Program-made: the position numbers and the translations under genes
The notes under the pieces: generated by a model
Told to the model about the DNA's origin: nothing
Databases searched by the model: none
The model's input: the letters and a program-made list of their open reading frames with translations, nothing else
From: Flavobacterium sp. 1355
GTDB taxonomy: Bacteria > Bacteroidota > Bacteroidia > Flavobacteriales > Flavobacteriaceae
Direction of reading: 5' to 3'
Assembly (NCBI RefSeq): GCF_017833415.1
Contig: NZ_JAFICC010000007.1
Location: 186,001 to 250,000, forward strand
Length of the DNA: 64,000 nt
Part shown: positions 37,505 to 46,685 of the stretch, piece after piece
Layout: each line of letters opens with the position of its first letter
How positions within the stretch are numbered: position 1 is the first letter of the stretch

Positions 37505-37523
37505 TATTTTCAAATATAAATTG

Positions 37524-37557
37524 AAATGCCAGCCTGTCAAAGCTGGCATTTTTTTTA
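37524..37557 (+). terminator. Terminator after secG
   Basis: AAATGCCAGC...GCTGGCATT with TTTTTTT run, about 20 nt after the stop. Confidence 0.85.
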
Positions 37558-37582
37558 AGAAAAAATGTCAGTTTTTGCAGCA

Positions 37583-37597
37583 TGGCACAATTTCTGA
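37583..37597 (+). promoter_or_regulatory. Candidate sigma-54-like promoter of groESL
   Basis: TGGCACAATTTCTGA lies 47 nt before groES. It has the -24 element TGGCAC and correct spacing to a -12 element, but the invariant GC there reads GA. An upstream TGTCAG at 37567-37572 might be an additional site. Weak; shown because the window encodes a sigma-54 activator. Confidence 0.3.
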
Positions 37598-37644
37598 AAG
37601 TTTATGAAACATTAAAAAGTATAACCTTATAATATATAAAAATT

Positions 37645-37920
37645 ATGGCATTAAACATTAAACCGCTTTCAGACCGCGTACTTATTGAGCCTGTTGCAGC
37701 TGAAACCAAAACTGCGTCAGGAATTTTTATTCCGGATACTGCCAAAGAGAAACCACAAAAAGGAACTGTTGTTGCAGTAGGAAACGGATCTAAGGATCAT
37801 ACCATGACTGTAAAAGTTGGTGATACTGTACTTTATGGAAAATATGCAGGTACAGAATTAAAACTGGAAGGGACTGATTACCTAATTATGCGTGAAGACG
37901 ATATTCTTGCAATTATCTAA
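37645..37920 (+). CDS. groES: Co-chaperonin GroES
   Basis: 91 residues, full-length. Conserved [10 protein letters not shown] start, the mobile loop region [11 protein letters not shown] and the C-terminal [16 protein letters not shown]. It caps GroEL in the cytosol for ATP-dependent protein folding. It precedes groEL by 75 nt in the same orientation. Confidence 0.97.
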   Translation: MALNIKPLSDRVLIEPVAAETKTASGIFIPDTAKEKPQKGTVVAVGNGSKDHTMTVKVGDTVLYGKYAGTELKLEGTDYLIMREDDILAII

Positions 37921-37989
37921 AAAATGATAGTGTTAAGTTCTCAGTATTAAGACTGGAACTTAAAAAAATAAAAATTTAAACTAAATTAA

Positions 37990-39624
<1,635 letters not shown>

Positions 39625-39648
39625 TCGTTCTTTACTTCTTAAAATTTA

Positions 39649-39680
39649 AAACGCCAGATAATAATCTGGCGTTTTTTTTA
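39649..39680 (+). terminator. Terminator after groEL
   Basis: AAACGCCAGAT-AATA-ATCTGGCGTTT followed by TTTTTT, about 25 nt after the groEL stop. Confidence 0.9.
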
Positions 39681-39686
39681 TTTTTG

Positions 39687-39815
39687 TTTGCCACGAATTA
39701 CACCAATTTTCACAAATTTTTTTTAATATTTCGGTTTTTTTAGCTACAGATTATAATCTGTGACAAGTTTTTTTTACACAAAACATTCGTGAAAATTAGT
39801 GTAATTCGTGGCAAA
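39687..39815. mobile_element. Empty copy of the GxxExxY-associated inverted-repeat element
   Basis: Left end TTTGCCACGAATTACACCAA and onward (39687-39720); right end (39781-39815) in reverse complement starts TTTGCCACGAATTACACTAA. The ends match the element at 33262-33754. Only about 60 bp lies between, including a palindrome ACAGATTATAATCTGT (39746-39761) and no gene. It sits between groEL and the phosphodiesterase gene and may be a deleted or gene-less form of the element. Confidence 0.6.
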
Positions 39816-39887
39816 CTCTTTTTAGTTTCTTTTAAACTAATTCGTGACAAATCATTTTTAAATTTAAGATTGTTTAACATTCTGTTT

Positions 39888-39918
39888 TTGCTGTTAAAAG
39901 TACTTATTGATAACTTTG
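39888..39918 (+). promoter_or_regulatory. Promoter of the phosphodiesterase gene
   Basis: TTG (39888-39890), a 20-nt spacer, TAACTTTG (39911-39918): a very good match to the Bacteroidetes promoter, 21 nt before the start codon. Confidence 0.7.
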
Positions 39919-39939
39919 GTGCTTCAATAAATTTCAATA

Positions 39940-41142
39940 ATGAAAAAGCTTTTCACTCCACTTCTTTCCTTTATTTTATTCACATTTTCTTTCGTTTTAC
40001 AAGCCCAAAACAATAAAGATAATTATGTAGTTTTAGTTTCTATGGATGGGTTCCGGTGGGATTATGAAAAACAGTTTAATCTTCCAAACCTAAAACAAAT
40101 AGCAAAAGAAGGCGTTCATGCAAAATCAATGAAACCTTCTTATCCAAGTAAAACCTTTCCTAACCATTATTCTATCGTTACGGGGCTTTATCCTGATCAT
40201 CACGGAATTATTAATAATGTTTTTTATGACGCTGCTTTAAATGAATCTTTCTCATTATCGAGCAATGCAAAAAATGATTCGAAATTTTATGGAGGCAATC
40301 CTATTTGGAATCTCGCAGAACAGCAAGGTGTAAAAACAGCTTCTTTCTTTTGGCCAGGCTCAGATATTGACAAAAGAAATCCAAGTTATTTTAAAAATTA
40401 TAATGGTAAAATTCCTTACGGGGCCAGAATTGATACTGTTATGAAATGGCTGCAGCTTCCTGAAAAACAAAGGCCTCATCTTGTTACTTTATATTTTGAT
40501 GAACCTGACCATACAGGCCATAACTTTGGTCCGCTTTCGCAGGAAAACAAAAAAATGGTTATCAAAATGGATTCTATTATGGGTGAATTATCCCGAAGAC
40601 TGAATGAGTTGGCGATTGGAAAACAGATCAATTTAATCATAGTATCAGATCACGGAATGGCTGATATCAGCAATGATAAAAAAGTAGCTGTTTTAGATTA
40701 CCTAAAACCAGAATGGCTGGGTTATAAAGAGGTAATCAATCCTATTATGAGTCTTCAGGCAAAACCGGGCTTTAATGATTCAATAGTAAATGCTCTGAAA
40801 AAAGTACCTCATGTCAAATTCTGGAAATCTAACGAAGTTCCACAAAGACTGCATTACGGAACCAATCCGCGTGTCCATGATTTTGTTATTGAAGCTGAAA
40901 AAGGATATAGTTTAGTCAGCAAAGAAAGTACCCACATAAAAGGAGGTACACATGGCTATGACAATAACGAAAAAGATATGCATGCTATTTTTTATGCAAA
41001 AGGGCCCGCTTTTAAAATAAACAAAACCGTCAAAACCTTTCCAAACATCTCTGTTTATCCCTTAATTGCACATATTTTAGGTTTACAAATTGGTGAAATT
41101 GATGGAAAATTCAGTGAAGTAAAAAATATGCTTACTAATTAA
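39940..41142 (+). CDS. Secreted nucleotide pyrophosphatase/phosphodiesterase-like alkaline-phosphatase-superfamily protein
   Basis: 400 residues with a signal peptide (ending VLQAQ). Two-zinc site of the NPP family is visible: D36 in SMDGFRWDY, nucleophile T72 in PSKTFPNHYS, then DEPDHTGHNFG, SDHGM and HGYDN. NPP enzymes cleave nucleotide diesters or pyrophosphates in the periplasm or outside the cell; the exact substrate is not predictable. It has its own good promoter and is followed by an inverted-repeat hairpin. Confidence 0.9.
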   Translation: MKKLFTPLLSFILFTFSFVLQAQNNKDNYVVLVSMDGFRWDYEKQFNLPNLKQIAKEGVHAKSMKPSYPSKTFPNHYSIVTGLYPDHHGIINNVFYDAALNESFSLSSNAKNDSKFYGGNPIWNLAEQQGVKTASFFWPGSDIDKRNPSYFKNYNGKIPYGARIDTVMKWLQLPEKQRPHLVTLYFDEPDHTGHNFGPLSQENKKMVIKMDSIMGELSRRLNELAIGKQINLIIVSDHGMADISNDKKVAVLDYLKPEWLGYKEVINPIMSLQAKPGFNDSIVNALKKVPHVKFWKSNEVPQRLHYGTNPRVHDFVIEAEKGYSLVSKESTHIKGGTHGYDNNEKDMHAIFYAKGPAFKINKTVKTFPNISVYPLIAHILGLQIGEIDGKFSEVKNMLTN

Positions 41143-41146
41143 AATT

Positions 41147-41227
41147 AGATAATGTGCCAATTAGAAAATTAGATAATGATTTTATATAATTTGTAAAATT
41201 GTCTAATTTTCTAATTGGCTCATTATA
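41147..41227. repeat. Long inverted repeat between convergent genes
   Basis: The left arm contains AATGTGCCAATTAGAAAATT (41151-41170) and the right arm (41199-41227), in reverse complement, has AATGAGCCAATTAGAAAATT, with flanking bases also matching: about 28 paired positions around a loop of roughly 22 nt. There is no T-run, so a simple terminator is unlikely. It may be a REP/MITE-like unit. Confidence 0.55.
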
Positions 41228-41236
41228 CTAAAAAAA

Positions 41237-41620
41237 TCACTTTCCTGACCAGGCAATAAAAGATGCTAAAAGAGCAAAAAAGACATTTATTCCTATTTGA
41301 GAACCTTCACCCCTGCAGATATGAAATATGCCTGCACAAATCATTAATGCGATAATTGCAAAAGCAGTTATCCGTGTGATTTTAGGATTTAAAGAAAGTA
41401 AAGCAGGAGCTATGATGCCGATTCCGCCCAGTAAATCTATGATTCCTGTAAATTTCACTACTTCAAGCGGAACCTCAGCTGTCCAGGGCCACATTGCCGA
41501 TAATTTTTCTATAGACTGAAAAAGCTTCAGTGACGCTCCCCATATAAAACTTATGGCTAAAATAATTTTTGCTATCCAGACAGTAATAAGGATAGCTTTT
41601 GAATGTTTTGGATTTTTCAT
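41237..41620 (-). CDS. DoxX family membrane protein (paired with HxlR regulator)
   Basis: 127 residues, about four transmembrane helices. The helix containing FTGIIDLLGGIGIIAPAL is typical of DoxX/DUF417-like quinone-related membrane proteins. It is divergent from an HxlR regulator, with a dyad (41679-41701) between, so it is the probable target of that regulator. Substrate is unknown; roles in redox or thiol stress are reported for relatives. Confidence 0.82.
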   Translation of the reverse strand: MKNPKHSKAILITVWIAKIILAISFIWGASLKLFQSIEKLSAMWPWTAEVPLEVVKFTGIIDLLGGIGIIAPALLSLNPKITRITAFAIIALMICAGIFHICRGEGSQIGINVFFALLASFIAWSGK

Positions 41621-41678
41621 TTTGAGAGAAATTATTATTAAGACCTCAAAAATATTTATATTTACTTACTTGTATACA

Positions 41679-41701
41679 GTACTTCCTCTTTGGAAAGTAC
41701 T
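41679..41701. promoter_or_regulatory. Candidate HxlR operator between doxX-like and hxlR-like genes
   Basis: AGTACTTCC-(4)-GGAAAGTACT, a near-perfect dyad centred in the 122-bp divergent spacer. HxlR/YodB-type regulators bind such AGTAC..GTACT palindromes, and the azoR/hxlR pair in this window has a related ACTTT...AAAGT dyad. Confidence 0.55.
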
Positions 41702-41742
41702 ATCTAAAGTGGAAGTAACGTTAATAAATTAATACAGACAAA

Positions 41743-42084
41743 ATGCTAATTAAAGGTGGTTGCCCAAAAACTGCACTTTCTATCAAAGATGCTTTAGAAG
41801 CCTTAGAAGGAAGATGGAAATTACTCATCTTATTTTCACTTTCAACAGAGAACAAACGTTTTTCCGAAATATCCAAAGCCGTTACCGGGATCACCGACAA
41901 AACTTTATCGAAAGAGTTAAAAAGCTTAGAAGCCAATCAATTGATAAAACGAACGGTGTACAATACTTTTCCTCCAACCATTGAATATTCCATTACAGAA
42001 CACGGAAAATCATTAGAAAATGTCTTAAATGAATTGCATTATTGGGGACTGCTCCACAGGCAAAAGATACTTACAGAGTTCTAA
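41743..42084 (+). CDS. HxlR-family transcriptional regulator
   Basis: 113 residues. MarR-like winged helix with the N-terminal CPK cysteine (GGCPKTAL), EGRWKLLILFSLS and RFSEISKAVTGITDKTLSKELKSLE. The conserved N-terminal Cys can sense quinones or electrophiles in relatives such as YodB. It is divergent from a DoxX-family gene and convergent with sulP, 4 nt apart. Confidence 0.9.
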   Translation: MLIKGGCPKTALSIKDALEALEGRWKLLILFSLSTENKRFSEISKAVTGITDKTLSKELKSLEANQLIKRTVYNTFPPTIEYSITEHGKSLENVLNELHYWGLLHRQKILTEF

Positions 42085-42088
42085 TTTG

Positions 42089-43618
42089 TTAACTCAAAAC
42101 TTTGTAAGTCGGGTCTTCAATTACATTTACATTAATAACAGCATCGGCGTTTTTAAGTAAAGTTCTGCAATCAGGACTCAAGTGTTTTAGTTCGATTACT
42201 TTATTGAGCTGATTGTATTTTTTGGTCAGATTGTTCAATGCTTCAATAGCAGACATATCGGCGACGCGGCTTTGTTTAAAATCAATAATAACGTGATTCG
42301 GATCATTCTGCACATCAAATTCTTCCATAAATGCAGTTACCGATCCAAAAAACAATGGTCCGTAAATTTGATAATGCTTTACTCCTTCTTCATCGACAAA
42401 ATGTTTCGAACGAATTCTTTTTGCACTTTCCCAGGCAAAAACCAGTGCCGAAATTATAACACCAATCAAAACTGCCAATGCCAGATTATGCAGTAGGATT
42501 GTGATAACAGCAACCAAAATCCCGACAAAAATATCGTGTCGTGGCATTTTATTTATCACTTTGAAACTTGCCCATTCAAAAGTTGTAATCGCTACCATCA
42601 TCATTACACCAACCAAAGCTGCCATAGGCAATTTGCCAATTACAGGCGCACCAAAAAGTATGATTGCCAAAATAGTTAATGAAGCAATAATTCCCGAAAG
42701 CCTGGCTCGCGACCCTGCACCAAGATTAACCAAAGTCTGTGCAATCATAGGACAGCCGCCCATTCCGAAAAAGAAACCATTTAGAATATTTGAACTTCCC
42801 TGCGCAATACATTCGCGATTGCTGTTTCCGCGTGTTCCGGTAATTTCGTCAACAAGATTCAGCGTAAGCAAACCTTCTGTCAGACCAACCGCGGCAACAA
42901 TCACAGAATAGGGAAATATAACTTTTAAAGTCTCAAAAGAAATTGGAATATCAGGCACGTGAAACGGAGGAAACCCGCCTTGCACAGAAGCAATATCCTG
43001 AACGGTTTTTGTTTCTATATTAAATAAAAGTACGATAGCAAAAACAACAATAATAGCTACTAATGATGCCGGAACTGCTTTTGTAATTTTAGGAAAAAGC
43101 AAAACAATTCCAATTGTCAACGCCACCAAACCCAGCATAATATATAATGGAGTTCCCTGCAGCCAGGAAACCTGTCCATTTACAACCGTTTTAAATTGTT
43201 CCAGCTGCGACATAAAAATGACAACTGCCAGTCCGTTTACAAAACCAAACATAACGGGTTGTGGTACCAGCCGGATAAATTTTCCGAGTTTAAAAAGCCC
43301 TATACAGATTTGTACAATTCCGCCAAGAGCGACGGCAGCAAAGACATATTCTATTCCGTGCGATTTCATCAGGGCAATCAAAACAATCACGGTTGCTCCT
43401 GCTCCACCGGAAATCATTCCGGGCCTGCCTCCAAATATTGCGGTAACCAATCCTGCGATAAAAGCCGCATATAAACCAACCAAAGGAGGAAATCCGGCCA
43501 AAATTGCAAATGATAATGATTCCGGGATCATAGTCATGGCGACGGTGAAACCAGCTAAAATTTCATTTTTATAATTGACTTTTTGAGTAAAATCGAAGAG
43601 TTGGAAAGCTTTTTTCAT
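42089..43618 (-). CDS. SulP-family inorganic anion transporter with STAS domain
   Basis: 509 residues from the ATG at 43618; a TTG at 43627 would add three residues and is less likely. About 11-12 transmembrane helices with TVAMTMIPESLSFAILAG and GGRPGMISGGAGATVIV, the SulP signatures. The C-terminal STAS domain (HVIIDFKQSRVADMSAIEALNNL) is cytoplasmic. Likely imports sulfate, bicarbonate or a carboxylate; substrate not predictable. Monocistronic. Confidence 0.9.
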   Translation of the reverse strand: MKKAFQLFDFTQKVNYKNEILAGFTVAMTMIPESLSFAILAGFPPLVGLYAAFIAGLVTAIFGGRPGMISGGAGATVIVLIALMKSHGIEYVFAAVALGGIVQICIGLFKLGKFIRLVPQPVMFGFVNGLAVVIFMSQLEQFKTVVNGQVSWLQGTPLYIMLGLVALTIGIVLLFPKITKAVPASLVAIIVVFAIVLLFNIETKTVQDIASVQGGFPPFHVPDIPISFETLKVIFPYSVIVAAVGLTEGLLTLNLVDEITGTRGNSNRECIAQGSSNILNGFFFGMGGCPMIAQTLVNLGAGSRARLSGIIASLTILAIILFGAPVIGKLPMAALVGVMMMVAITTFEWASFKVINKMPRHDIFVGILVAVITILLHNLALAVLIGVIISALVFAWESAKRIRSKHFVDEEGVKHYQIYGPLFFGSVTAFMEEFDVQNDPNHVIIDFKQSRVADMSAIEALNNLTKKYNQLNKVIELKHLSPDCRTLLKNADAVINVNVIEDPTYKVLS

Positions 43619-43848
43619 AGGGCACAAATGTAGAAAATAATGCCTTGAGAAGAAATCTTTAAACCTAAAAACTATAATTTATAGAAACCTGAACTAGTTT
43701 AACTAAAATGCTTTAAAAGCAAAACAAAAACAGAAAGAATAAAACTTATCATGAGCCCTTTATTTTTTAATAAAAATCTAAATGCAAAATTCCTCCAAAA
43801 AAAGCAGATACAGCTACGTATTTATACCTGTTTTGCAAAGAAAAAACG

Positions 43849-44061
43849 TTAGTCTAAGCGGACACAAGTATAGCCAAGACAATTTACATAATCTATAATA
43901 TTATCACATTGGAGCTCTGCTCCTTCTACACGCAGGATTTTATCACAGTCTTCTAAATCAAAGTTGACGCGGTAAGTTGGAAACGCTCTTTTTATTACAG
44001 CAATAATATAATTGGTTTCTGTTACTTTCTGAACATTTGTTTTAAAAATCTCAACAATCAT
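43849..44061 (-). CDS. Small HMA-fold-like protein without CxxC
   Basis: 70 residues, MIVEIFKTNVQ... to GYTCVRLD. The beta-alpha-beta-beta-alpha-beta pattern and VNFDLEDCDKILRVEG suggest a ferredoxin-like heavy-metal-associated fold, but the metal-binding CxxC is absent; cysteines are single. Such small proteins are common in Flavobacterium. Upstream of the histidine kinase and divergent from it. Function unknown. Confidence 0.6.
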   Translation of the reverse strand: MIVEIFKTNVQKVTETNYIIAVIKRAFPTYRVNFDLEDCDKILRVEGAELQCDNIIDYVNCLGYTCVRLD

Positions 44062-44160
44062 AATTCTTAATTTTAAATTATAAAAACCTAAATTCTATTT
44101 TGACAAACCGACATCAAAAGTAAATCAGAGATCTTTATTATAATAGTGTTTTTATTCAAA

Positions 44161-44189
44161 TGGCGTATGATTTATACGAATGGCGTTTG
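44161..44189 (+). promoter_or_regulatory. Direct repeats upstream of the LytS/LytTR pair
   Basis: TGGCGTATG at 44161-44169 and TGGCGTTTG at 44181-44189 are direct repeats spaced exactly 20 nt, about two helical turns, each preceded by AAA or GAA. LytTR regulators bind direct repeats with this spacing, so an autoregulatory site is plausible 58-86 nt before the kinase start. Confidence 0.45.
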
Positions 44190-44246
44190 TATAAATTTCT
44201 TATCACAAATAGCTATAAGCTATAATATTAGATTATTTTTGCCGCT

Positions 44247-45242
44247 ATGACGATTGCTAAAATTTACCAGAATTTTTTTCTACGAAACCTCATCGTAAAT
44301 ACCCTTGTTTACTTAGTCATTCTGGCTTGTGTGTACGACGAAATAAGTCTTGACGGGCATGACTGGGCCTATATTACGAGCAAAGTTGCCGTTGGATATT
44401 TTCCGTGTATTATCTGGATTACCTTTTTTAATATTTTTATAATTAAGCCTTTTCTGTTTCGCAAGAAACTAAAAATGTTTTTTACGTTACTTATACTATA
44501 CTGGACTGGTTTCTATTTTTTTATGAACTGGTTTTTTCCAAATGTGGGATTAGGAAACCTAAAGACTTTGCAAATTGTATCGCTTATCATCAACGGAACG
44601 TTTTTCTACTTCATCCATATTATGATTACGAAAAAGATTATGCAGACCAACAAGGATATCATGAATTTTAAATCTGAACTTTCGTTTTTGAAACAACAGC
44701 TTAATCCGCATTTTTTATTGAATGCCATGAATAATTTGTACGGAGAATCTTTATCTGAACCGGATAAACTGCCAAACCGAATCCTGAATCTTTCTGACTT
44801 GCTGCGTTATCAGATTGAAGCAACCAAAAAAGATTTTGTTTTTGTAAATGAAGAGATCAATTTCATCAAAAAATATATAGACTATTATACGTTTAGAAAC
44901 GAACGGCTGGTTTTTACCCAAAACTGCCAGGGTTCGTTTGACAACTTTGAGATTCCGCCTTTGTTCTTTTTGCCATTGGTAGAAAATGCGGTTAAATTCT
45001 CTGCCGAAAAACCGGAACCTTTTATCCATCTGGATTTGAAATTAAATTGCCGAAATTTGACTTTTACCCTAAAGAATAATTATCTCGTTTCGGGTTCAAG
45101 GCTTTCGGGTACGGGAATCGGAATCGAAAACCTTAAAAGACGTTTGGAAGTTTACGGTTTGAGACATGATTTGAGCTGTAAGAAAGAAAAAGATACTTTT
45201 GTCGTAAAATTAAGTATATGGAATTTACCTACCGTTGTCTGA
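44247..45242 (+). CDS. LytS/YehU-type sensor histidine kinase
   Basis: 331 residues. About four transmembrane helices in the first 130 residues form the sensor, followed by a His_kinase domain with the phospho-acceptor in LKQQLNPHFLLNAMNN and the ATP-binding N box PLVENAVKFS and GTGIGIENLKRRL. It phosphorylates the LytTR regulator encoded downstream; the genes overlap by 25 nt, so they are translationally coupled. Ligand unknown. Confidence 0.9.
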   Translation: MTIAKIYQNFFLRNLIVNTLVYLVILACVYDEISLDGHDWAYITSKVAVGYFPCIIWITFFNIFIIKPFLFRKKLKMFFTLLILYWTGFYFFMNWFFPNVGLGNLKTLQIVSLIINGTFFYFIHIMITKKIMQTNKDIMNFKSELSFLKQQLNPHFLLNAMNNLYGESLSEPDKLPNRILNLSDLLRYQIEATKKDFVFVNEEINFIKKYIDYYTFRNERLVFTQNCQGSFDNFEIPPLFFLPLVENAVKFSAEKPEPFIHLDLKLNCRNLTFTLKNNYLVSGSRLSGTGIGIENLKRRLEVYGLRHDLSCKKEKDTFVVKLSIWNLPTVV

Positions 45243-45928
45243 TTATTGATGATGAATCGCCGGCACATAAGGCGCTTGCATCACATATCGCAAAATTTGA
45301 TGATCTGGAACATTCCGGAAGTGCTTTCAGCGGAATGGAAGCGCTTAAAATGCTGAATGAAAACAAATACGATATTATTTTCCTTGACATTAATATGCCC
45401 GTAATTTCGGGTGTCGAATTAATGGAGTCGCAGCCCAACCGCCCGCTTACGATTGTCACTACGGCGTATTCTGATTTTGCCCTTTCGGCATATCAAAATG
45501 ATGCTATTGACTATTTGCTGAAACCAATTTCGTTCGAAAAATTCTCTAAAGCCATCGAAAAGGCTAAAATTTATTTCTCCGGAAACAACATAAAAAAGGA
45601 AAACACTTCTAACGGAAAAGTGCTTTCGCACCGCGTAAACGGTCAAATGACAGATATTCTTTTGAGCGATATTATCTACATCGAAAGTCTGGGCAACTAC
45701 ATGAAACTCTACAGTTCCAGACACAATCTCCCGATGATTATTTATGGTTCTCTGGCTAGCATCTCAGCAGAAATTGACTGTACTGATTTCCTACAAGTGC
45801 ATCGTTCTTATATTGTAAATGTGAGTAAAATTACTTCTGTAACTTTTAAAAGTTTGACGATGTGTAATAATGAGATTATTCCCGTCGGACGGAAATATCA
45901 GATTTTACTGAATAGTTTTTTTAAGTAG
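45218..45928 (+). CDS. LytTR-type response regulator
   Basis: 236 residues. N-terminal receiver with acidic DDE (residues 10-12), phospho-acceptor D in IIFLDINMP, T in TTAYS and the K in YLLKPISF, then a C-terminal LytTR DNA-binding domain (SDIIYIESLGNYMKLYS, FLQVHRSYIVNVSKI, VGRKY). The ATG at 45218 overlaps the end of the kinase gene by 25 nt. Possible binding repeats lie upstream of the kinase. Followed by a terminator. Confidence 0.93.
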   Translation: MEFTYRCLIIDDESPAHKALASHIAKFDDLEHSGSAFSGMEALKMLNENKYDIIFLDINMPVISGVELMESQPNRPLTIVTTAYSDFALSAYQNDAIDYLLKPISFEKFSKAIEKAKIYFSGNNIKKENTSNGKVLSHRVNGQMTDILLSDIIYIESLGNYMKLYSSRHNLPMIIYGSLASISAEIDCTDFLQVHRSYIVNVSKITSVTFKSLTMCNNEIIPVGRKYQILLNSFFK

Positions 45929-45947
45929 AAATTATATAATAATCCTA

Positions 45948-45977
45948 AAGCTCAACATCTATTGGTTGGGCTTTTTT
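45948..45977 (+). terminator. Terminator of the LytS/LytTR operon
   Basis: AAGCTCAAC-(8)-GTTGGGCTT followed by TTTT, 20 nt after the regulator stop; one G-T pair in the stem. Confidence 0.75.
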
Positions 45978-46163
45978 GTTTTTAATTATTTTAATTAAAA
46001 CGGGTATTTATACTTGTTGGTTGGTTTTTATTTATTGTTATAATTGTCTGAAAATATTTTAATTAATTATGGTTTCCCGTAATATTAAAAAGATAAAACA
46101 CTAATATTTGTTTTTTTAATTAAATAAAATAATTTCTTCAATTAGTTTAGACAATTAACATTT

Positions 46164-46685
46164 ATGGACAAAATAATAGCTTTTTTTGATCATCCTTTTT
46201 TTATAATAGTAGGTGGTTTTAGTACTCTAATAGCAATCTTAACATTCGTGTATAGTTCTTATATCATATTCATAGGAATTATTCCTGTTTGGGTCAGACT
46301 TGGAAAAGGTTTGTCAAATAAAAAAATTGCTGTTTACGCAGAACAAGAATTTGATAATCTAAAAGATTTACTATTAGATTCTGGACTCTTCAAAGAAAAA
46401 AACATTGAACGAATATCAACTAGTGCAATGAAGAAAGGCGAGAGGCACACAATGATGTTGGTAAATTACATTGAATTCTCTAATAAAATACCTGAAATTT
46501 TAAAATATAAGAAAGACAGCGATTCCCTTATTATATATGCTCCACAAAAAGATGGCCGAATTGACCAACAAATTATGGATCAAATAAATGAAAATAGAAA
46601 TTCAATAGTAGTTAATTTTCGTGGAAGATTATTAAATGACATTATTACCTCAATGATAACAACTAGTAGCTATGAAAAAAGATAA
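46164..46685 (+). CDS. CBASS-associated membrane effector candidate (TM plus unrecognised alpha/beta domain)
   Basis: 173 residues. Residues about 10-45 are continuously hydrophobic (HPFFIIVGGFSTLIAILTFV and onward), one long or two short transmembrane helices. Then follows a soluble alpha/beta domain of about 120 residues with KIAVYAEQEFDNLKDLL, SLIIYAPQKDGRI and VVNFRGRLLNDI. I do not recognise the domain; it lacks TIR, SAVED, patatin, HNH or Cap15-like features. Overlap with the CD-NTase by 14 nt suggests coupled translation. By analogy with known membrane CBASS effectors, the soluble domain would bind the cyclic nucleotide and the helices would damage the membrane; this is inference. Confidence 0.6.
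   Translation: MDKIIAFFDHPFFIIVGGFSTLIAILTFVYSSYIIFIGIIPVWVRLGKGLSNKKIAVYAEQEFDNLKDLLLDSGLFKEKNIERISTSAMKKGERHTMMLVNYIEFSNKIPEILKYKKDSDSLIIYAPQKDGRIDQQIMDQINENRNSIVVNFRGRLLNDIITSMITTSSYEKR

Noticed and set aside
41147..41227. Rho-independent terminator
   Set aside because: Long AT-rich arms with a large loop and no adjoining T-run; more like a dispersed repeat.
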